Positions 6,506 to 10,875 of a stretch of DNA of 10,875 bases are shown here, one piece after another. Source of the DNA: an uncultured Anaerolineales bacterium (lineage in GTDB: Bacteria > Chloroflexota > Anaerolineae > Anaerolineales > Villigracilaceae); NCBI GenBank assembly GCA_937928015.1, contig CALFXA010000258.1:1-10875 (forward strand). The letters run 5' to 3'. The stretch's first letter is position 1; each line of letters begins with the position of its first letter. The notes under the pieces were generated by a model that did no database searches, was not told the origin of the DNA, and saw only the letters and a list, made by a program, of their open reading frames with translations. The translations under genes were made by a program, and so were the position numbers.

Positions 6506-7062
6506 CCGACCTGATCCTGGTTTGTCTGTTGCCTTCGCCGCGCGACCTGGAATTGGCGCGGTTGCTGGGTTGGTACCGCATTCCATTGCGGACCGCCCCG
6601 AAAGTCGTCGCCGTCGATTACCTGGCCTTCTACCAGACCTCCGCCTTTGGCGAGCGCGGCGGACAGGTGGAATACGTGGCTCCTGTGCGCGGACATGAAC
6701 TGACCACGCGCGGCGAGTTGTTGCGCGATGAAGCCGACCATCCGCGCGCGCGCGAGGAGTATTACAAGATTCAGTTGGGCACGTTGGAGAAACTGCCTCA
6801 GCCGATCCGTGCCGACAAGTGGAAGCGACTAACCTTCCTGTATTCGACGGGGGAATATCTGCTCAACGCGAAGACGCTGAACGATCTGGTGGTGGCGGGC
6901 GAGGAGCGCCTGCTCCTGTGGCAATCTCTGCGCGAGCGTGCCGAACACGAACAGCTTTACAAAGTGGACCTGCCCGAAGCGGATATCCCGCCTGAGGTGT
7001 TGATGGCGTTACTGGGGATCAAGGAAGAAAAGGCGGGCTACGACCCGTCGAGCTATGATTGA
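6493..7062 (+). CDS. Conserved-looking hypothetical protein, first gene of the permease-hydantoinase operon
   Basis: 189 aa, soluble, with no signal peptide or membrane segment. I do not recognise the family. The N-terminal half (about 5-110) has the look of a small beta-rich domain: PRDLELARLLGWYRIPL (16-32), VVAVDYLAFYQ (38-48), GGQVEYVAPV (56-65). A helical, charged segment then leads to a C-terminal tail ending AGYDPSSYD. The WYRIP and AFYQ blocks loosely recall PUA/EVE/ASCH-like barrels, which is a guess from texture only. The start at 6493 is favoured because it lies 6 nt after a perfect TATAAT; an in-frame ATG at 6463 would lie upstream of that box. The stop TGA overlaps the ATG of the permease, so the two are translationally coupled and probably act together. 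Codon use and base composition match the neighbours. Confidence 0.8.
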   Translation: MLRPTDLILVCLLPSPRDLELARLLGWYRIPLRTAPKVVAVDYLAFYQTSAFGERGGQVEYVAPVRGHELTTRGELLRDEADHPRAREEYYKIQLGTLEKLPQPIRADKWKRLTFLYSTGEYLLNAKTLNDLVVAGEERLLLWQSLRERAEHEQLYKVDLPEADIPPEVLMALLGIKEEKAGYDPSSYD

Positions 7063-8897
7063 TGATGACTATTGAAATGTGGTTTGTCGCGGCTGTCATT
7101 CTCCTGCCCTTGTTGCTGGTCTTGTTGGGCCGTTGGCGGGTGGACCTGGCGGCGTTGTTCATGATCGTGGCGCTCGGGCTGGGACAATTCCTCGGCCTGA
7201 ACGTGTTGAGCGATTCGCACACGTCCGCGGATGTGCTGCTGGCCATCTCGGGACTCAGCCAACCCGTGGTGACCACACTGGTGGGCCTGTTCATCCTGAC
7301 GCAGACGCTTTCGGCCAACGGCGTAATGCTGTGGTTGGGTCAGCGCCTGGCAGGCATGGGCGCGGATTCCGAGTCGCGGCTGGCTTTTTTGTTCACCTCC
7401 ATTTCGGCGATGTTGTCGCTGCTGATGAACAACGTGGCGGTGGGAGCCCTGTTGCTGCCGAGCGCCATGCAGGTCTCGCGCAAGGCGCGTGTCCGCCCGA
7501 GTCGCCTGTTGATGCTGATCGCCTTCGGCACTGCCCTGGGAGGCATGGCCACGTACTTCACCACGGCCAACATCGTGCTCAGTAATCTGTTGGCGGTGGC
7601 AAAGCCGCCGCAGGCTCCGCTGGGAGTCTTGTCGTTTGCCTCGGTGGGTGGGTTGGTGGCCGTGGCGGGCATTGCCTACCTGACCTTCATCGGGCGGCGT
7701 CTGTTGCCCAATCGCGACCCTGGTCCCGAGCAGGCCATCGCGCGGCGCGGTAGCGACGAACTGGAGACTCTCTATGCGTTGGGAGAACGCTTGTGGGAGG
7801 CGCGTCTCTCGTCGACCTGCCAGCTTTCGGGGCGGACCCTGAAGCAGGCCCGCATCGGTGAGCGCTTTGGGCTGGCGGTCATCGCCATCTGGCGCGGACG
7901 GCAGGCCATCTTCTCTCCCGACGCCGACGAGCGCCTACAGGATGGGGACATGCTGCTCATCGTGGGCCGTGAGGAGCGCGTGACGCAGTTGAAGAAACTT
8001 GGCTTCGAGGTTGGGCGCGAGACGCAGACCATCAGCCAGTTCGAGGTGACCCTGGTCGAATTGATCCTCGCGCCGCATTCCGCTTATGCGGGCAAGACCG
8101 TCAAAGAGATGAACTTCCGCCGCAAATACGGATTCACCGCGGTGGCTGTCTTGCGGCACGGACGCAGTTACCGCACCGACGTGGGCGACATCCAGCTTGA
8201 GTTGGGTGATTCGCTCCTGATGATCGGCCCGCAGGCGCGCGTCCGAGATTTACGCATCAACCCCGATATCATCCCGCTCGAAACGGAACCCGTCTATCGC
8301 GCCGTCCCGCGCCGCCGCGCAGTCATCAGCATTTTGATCTTCCTGACGGCTATTGCTTTTGCCCTGTTGGGTGTGCCCGTCTACCTCTCGATTCTGGCGG
8401 CGGCAGTATTGGTGCTGTTGCTCGGCTTCCTGCCCATGCAGGAGGCTTATCGCTCGGTCGAGTGGCAGGTGATCTTCTTCATTGCGGGCATGTACGCCGC
8501 CAGCCTGGGCATGGTCCACACGGGGCTGGCCGACCTGGTGGGACGCAGCGTTCTGGCGGCGGTTGGGCATCCCAGCCCGCTGGGGTTGTCGGCGTCGGTC
8601 TTCCTGCTGGCGGCTGGTCTGACGCAATTCATGGGCAGCCAGGCCACGGCCTTCGTGGTCGGGCCGATTGTCATCAGTGCGGCCATTCACCTCGGGGTGA
8701 ATCCGCAGGCGATTGCCATCTCCACGGCCTTGGGTTGCTCGGCTTCATTCCTCACGCCCATCTCGCACCCTGTCAATGTCATCATGATGGGCCCTGGCAA
8801 TTATCGCGCGGGCGACTTTCTGCGCGTGGGCCTGGGGCTGATGTTGATCGTGTTTCTGGCCATGCTGGCTGGGATGGTATTATTCTGGAGACTCTAG
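7062..8897 (+). CDS. SLC13/DASS-type permease with two internal RCK_C (TrkA-C) domains
   Basis: 611 aa. The layout is two membrane halves with a soluble insert. The N-terminal half (about 5-212) has several hydrophobic helices and a re-entrant-like MNNVAVGALLLP (122-133). The cytoplasmic insert holds two successive RCK_C domains (about 237-311 and 324-399), each ending in a hydrophobic strand after a DGD or LGD turn. The C-terminal half (about 419-611) has GSQATAFVVGP (525-535) and TPISHPVNVIMMGPGNY (565-581), typical of the ion transporter superfamily. Such proteins (the CitT-like/YbiR group) are expected to co-transport anionic substrates such as di- or tricarboxylates with Na+ or H+; RCK_C domains usually bind small ligands that gate transport. 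The substrate is unknown, and the downstream hydantoinase suggests a ureide, imide or carbamoyl acid. A TTG at 7059 is an alternative start. The ATG at 7062 overlaps the previous stop (TGATG). Confidence 0.9.
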   Translation: MMTIEMWFVAAVILLPLLLVLLGRWRVDLAALFMIVALGLGQFLGLNVLSDSHTSADVLLAISGLSQPVVTTLVGLFILTQTLSANGVMLWLGQRLAGMGADSESRLAFLFTSISAMLSLLMNNVAVGALLLPSAMQVSRKARVRPSRLLMLIAFGTALGGMATYFTTANIVLSNLLAVAKPPQAPLGVLSFASVGGLVAVAGIAYLTFIGRRLLPNRDPGPEQAIARRGSDELETLYALGERLWEARLSSTCQLSGRTLKQARIGERFGLAVIAIWRGRQAIFSPDADERLQDGDMLLIVGREERVTQLKKLGFEVGRETQTISQFEVTLVELILAPHSAYAGKTVKEMNFRRKYGFTAVAVLRHGRSYRTDVGDIQLELGDSLLMIGPQARVRDLRINPDIIPLETEPVYRAVPRRRAVISILIFLTAIAFALLGVPVYLSILAAAVLVLLLGFLPMQEAYRSVEWQVIFFIAGMYAASLGMVHTGLADLVGRSVLAAVGHPSPLGLSASVFLLAAGLTQFMGSQATAFVVGPIVISAAIHLGVNPQAIAISTALGCSASFLTPISHPVNVIMMGPGNYRAGDFLRVGLGLMLIVFLAMLAGMVLFWRL

Positions 8898-8904
8898 GAG
8901 ACCT

Positions 8905-10335
8905 ATGAAAACGATCATCAAGAACGGGACTCTCGTCACGGCTTCGGATACCTTCAAAGCGGATATCCTGATCGAGGGCGAGACCATTGTCCAGATCGGC
9001 ACTTCGGCTACGCTCAGTGCGGACCTCGAACCTGGCTCTGCTAAAGTGGTGGATGCAGCGGGTAAGCTGATCCTGCCGGGCGGCATCGACCCGCACGTCC
9101 ACCTCGACCTGCCCATGTTCGGCACCGTCTCGTCCGACGATCATTATACGGGCCACAAGGCGGCGGCCTTTGGTGGTACCACCACCGTCATGGATTTTGT
9201 CGTTCAGGAAGAGAAGGGCTTCCAATATTCAGTCGATGTGTGGATGGAGATGGCGCAGAAAGCCGCCATCGACTATTCGTTCCATATGAACCTGACGCAC
9301 TTCGACGACCAGATCGCCAAAGAAATCCCGTCATTGGTTGCTATGGGTATTACCACCCTCAAGGTATTCACTGCCTACAATGGCCGTCTGCGTTTGGACG
9401 ACGGCGGCATCTTCCGCGCATTGCGCGTCGCCAAAGACAACGGCATGCTGGTCATGGCGCACTGCGAGAACGGCGATGTGATCGACACGCTCATCCCCGA
9501 AGCACTTGCGGCGGGTCATACCACGCCTGAATGGCACGCGCTGACTCGCCCAGGCTGGGGCGCGGTCGAGGCAACCCTGCGGATGGCGGCCATGGCCGAG
9601 ACAGCGGATGCGCCCGTCTACATCGTCCACATGAACATGGCGGGCGAAGTGGATATACTCAAGTACGCGCGTGAACGCGGCGTGCCTGTCATGGGCGAGA
9701 CCTGCCCGCCGTACCTGTTCTTCTCGGTGGACGACCTGCGCCGCCCCGATGGCGCCAAGTGGATCTGTTCGCCGCCGATGCGCTCGAAGGCCGACAACGC
9801 CCGCATTTGGGAGGGACTCTCCGAGGGCGTCTTGCAAACTATCGGCACGGACCACTGTCCCTTCTTCTTTGATGGGACCAGGCCCATCGTCTATGAGGGG
9901 CAGCCGATCGCCATCCCAGGCAAGGAATTGGGCAAAGATGACTTTACCAAGATTCCCAATGGCCTGCCAGGCATCCAGGATCGTATGCCCGTTCTGTGGA
10001 CTCACGGTGTGCGCACGGGCCGCATTACGCCCAATCAGTTCGTGGCGTACATGAGCACCAACCCCGCCAAGATTTTTGGCCTGTACCCGCGCAAAGGCGC
10101 GCTCGTCCCTGGCGCCGATGCGGACATCATCATCTGGGACCCCGAGAAGCAGGTCAAATACGGCGTGGCCATGTCGCACCAGCGCACCGACTACAATCTG
10201 TACGAAGGCTGGGATCTGGTTGGCTATCCTGAGAAGGTCTTCCTGCGTGGGCAGATGATCGTCGACGGCGACCAATGGCTTGGCAAGCGCGGTGGCGGTC
10301 AGTTCCTCAAGCGCGGCCAGGGCCAGGTAATATAG
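8905..10335 (+). CDS. hydA: Dihydropyrimidinase / D-hydantoinase
   Basis: 476 aa, a cytoplasmic metal-dependent amidohydrolase that opens cyclic ureides (dihydrouracil, dihydrothymine, 5-substituted hydantoins) to N-carbamoyl amino acids. The binuclear metal site is complete: His64 and His66 (DPHVHLD), carboxylated-type Lys153 (TTLKVFTAYNG), His186 (AHCENGD), His242 (IVHM) and Asp316 (GTDHCPF). Tyr158, Ser289 (CSPPMR) and Asn352 (IPNGLPG) match the substrate-binding positions of the family. About a dozen extra residues lie between TDHCPF and KELGKDDF (roughly 321-339) compared with the usual dihydropyrimidinase pattern as I recall it, near the substrate pocket. A Shine-Dalgarno AGGAG (8896-8900) overlaps the permease stop and precedes the ATG by 4 nt, so the gene is cotranscribed with the permease. 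The natural substrate cannot be fixed: neither dihydropyrimidine dehydrogenase nor N-carbamoylase is in view. Confidence 0.95.
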   Translation: MKTIIKNGTLVTASDTFKADILIEGETIVQIGTSATLSADLEPGSAKVVDAAGKLILPGGIDPHVHLDLPMFGTVSSDDHYTGHKAAAFGGTTTVMDFVVQEEKGFQYSVDVWMEMAQKAAIDYSFHMNLTHFDDQIAKEIPSLVAMGITTLKVFTAYNGRLRLDDGGIFRALRVAKDNGMLVMAHCENGDVIDTLIPEALAAGHTTPEWHALTRPGWGAVEATLRMAAMAETADAPVYIVHMNMAGEVDILKYARERGVPVMGETCPPYLFFSVDDLRRPDGAKWICSPPMRSKADNARIWEGLSEGVLQTIGTDHCPFFFDGTRPIVYEGQPIAIPGKELGKDDFTKIPNGLPGIQDRMPVLWTHGVRTGRITPNQFVAYMSTNPAKIFGLYPRKGALVPGADADIIIWDPEKQVKYGVAMSHQRTDYNLYEGWDLVGYPEKVFLRGQMIVDGDQWLGKRGGGQFLKRGQGQVI

Positions 10336-10351
10336 CGATAGTCGACTATCG
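10336..10351. repeat. Perfect 16-bp palindrome between convergent genes
   Basis: CGATAGTCGACTATCG is its own reverse complement with no spacer. It starts at the first base after the hydantoinase TAG and contains the stop codon (10346-10348) of the opposing small gene. No T-run follows on either strand, so it is not a classical terminator. It sits exactly where base composition changes. Confidence 0.8.
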
Positions 10352-10630
10352 AGATTCTTTGGCGTTGGTAGTTGGTAAAGTAATTGCTCCTGCCGCCAAA
10401 ACCAATCCGCTTACCACAATCTGGACAAGGCTTCTGGCAACCGTAAATCCATACTCACCGAGCGTTTTTTTCTCAATAAAATGCTGAACCTCCTTCCCGT
10501 TGAAGCATTCAAACGGTACACAGCCGTTACACACTCCTGCCATAGCAGAGACCCCGGATGGGGCCTTCTGTCCTGAAACAGATGCAGCAATCGAATTGAA
10601 CGGCAGTATGGACTGTTGTATAATGTTCAT
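10346..10630 (-). CDS. Small unknown protein with Cys cluster and one membrane segment
   Basis: 94 aa, family not recognised. Visible features are a Cys-rich patch CNGCVPFEC (34-42: Cys34, Cys37 and Cys42, possibly a metal or disulfide site), a charged middle (KEVQHFIEKK, 46-55), and one C-terminal hydrophobic helix (about 66-85, SLVQIVVSGLVLAAGAITL). No cleavable signal peptide is evident. The start is supported by AAAGGAA just upstream and by an ATGA overlap with the preceding small gene, so the two are translationally coupled. Codon use (more AAA, ATT, TTA-like codons) and lower GC differ from the genes before 10335. Small coupled membrane proteins of this kind are common among phage structural or lysis genes, but nothing identifies such a role here. 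Confidence 0.6.
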   Translation of the reverse strand: MNIIQQSILPFNSIAASVSGQKAPSGVSAMAGVCNGCVPFECFNGKEVQHFIEKKTLGEYGFTVARSLVQIVVSGLVLAAGAITLPTTNAKESR

Positions 10631-10863
10631 TTCCTTTTTATGAGGTAGATAAGCGCTCCGGCACCGATTATCAGGCCAGTCGTGATAAGAAGTTTGTTTG
10701 TGTTTTGCTTTTTAATGTCATCTTCAGTCTGTATTTCCGCCTGATAGTCCGGATAATTTTTACCTGTTTCCGTGCTTTGTTTTTTTCCAAATGCGTCATA
10801 AACAACATTCAGGATTACGTCTGCAACCGGAAATACCTGCTTAAAGTCAAAGGTTCCGGCCAT
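10627..10863 (-). CDS. Small unknown protein with C-terminal membrane anchor
   Basis: 78 aa, family not recognised. The N-terminal part (MAGTFDFKQVFPVADVILN) is mildly hydrophobic and may form an amphipathic helix. A polar, acidic middle follows (29-56), then one clear membrane helix (58-75, LLITTGLIIGAGALIYLI) ending KRK, as in a tail-anchored protein. An in-frame TAA directly precedes the ATG, so no longer start is possible; that TAA may also end an upstream gene beyond the window. GAGAG (10872-10868) is a plausible ribosome site. The last four bases overlap the next gene (ATGA). It is AT-richer than the rest of the window, suggesting a different origin from the hydantoinase operon. Confidence 0.65.
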   Translation of the reverse strand: MAGTFDFKQVFPVADVILNVVYDAFGKKQSTETGKNYPDYQAEIQTEDDIKKQNTNKLLITTGLIIGAGALIYLIKRK

Positions 10864-10875
10864 TTATCTCTCATG

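Noticed and set aside
6472..6741. N-terminal extension of the GH18 gene
   Set aside because: It would place about 90 residues before an obvious lipoprotein signal, run antisense to the next gene and cross the shared -10 box.
8250..8690. 146-aa minus-strand frame inside the permease
   Set aside because: It is a hydrophilic His/Arg/Gln-rich shadow of a membrane-protein coding region, with no start signals.
9331..10275. 314-aa open frame on the minus strand
   Set aside because: It is antisense to the hydantoinase, whose metal-site motifs prove the plus-strand frame; the composition is typical of a shadow frame.
1..10875. CRISPR arrays, tRNA or rRNA genes, insertion sequences
   Set aside because: Reading both strands showed no regularly spaced repeats, no tRNA-like cloverleaf or CCA end, no rRNA blocks and no transposase or terminal inverted repeats.

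Overview
The window is about 10.9 kb of GC-rich bacterial DNA holding seven well-supported chromosomal genes, followed by about 0.5 kb of visibly more AT-rich DNA with two small, tightly coupled unknown genes. The gene styles best fit a Chloroflexota (Anaerolineae-like) chromosome or metagenome contig. They include a 7TM-PAS-PAS-GGDEF protein, a short-signal lipoprotein glycosidase, an RCK_C-containing SLC13 permease, and several TATAAT-N6-ATG leaderless-type starts. This taxonomic placement is inference; no rRNA or marker gene is present.

Layout. 1-98: a leader with an 8-bp closing stem and a compact nested fold, just before a DUF2992/YjdF gene (99-509). This arrangement suggests a yjdF (azaaromatic) riboswitch or a relative. 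A strong hairpin terminator at 514-542 separates it from a MalY/PatB-type PLP C-S lyase/aminotransferase (598-1770). That gene converges, with only 3 nt between stop codons, on a minus-strand diguanylate cyclase (1774-3762). A divergent control region (3763-3918) follows, with a GntR/FadR-like palindrome at the predicted start of transcription of a 488-aa fold-type II PLP enzyme of unknown substrate (3919-5385). A bidirectional terminator (5393-5432) lies between this gene and a convergent GH18 lipoprotein (5431-6471, minus).

The GH18 gene and a plus-strand operon diverge from one palindromic -10 box (ATTATAAT, 6479-6486). The box reads TATAAT on both strands and has an ATG 6-7 nt away on each side. 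The operon is: an unknown 189-aa protein (6493-7062), an SLC13-like permease with two RCK_C domains (7062-8897, stop/start overlap), and a dihydropyrimidinase/D-hydantoinase (8905-10335, 7-nt gap, Shine-Dalgarno overlapping the previous stop). This looks like uptake plus ring-opening of a cyclic ureide or imide. Neither an N-carbamoyl amidohydrolase nor a dihydropyrimidine dehydrogenase is in the window.

10336-10875: a perfect 16-bp palindrome directly abuts the hydantoinase stop. Beyond it lie two minus-strand genes overlapping by ATGA, encoding 78- and 94-aa proteins, each with one C-terminal hydrophobic segment. Their base composition differs from the rest of the window. This may be the edge of a phage or mobile element, or less happily a contig chimera.
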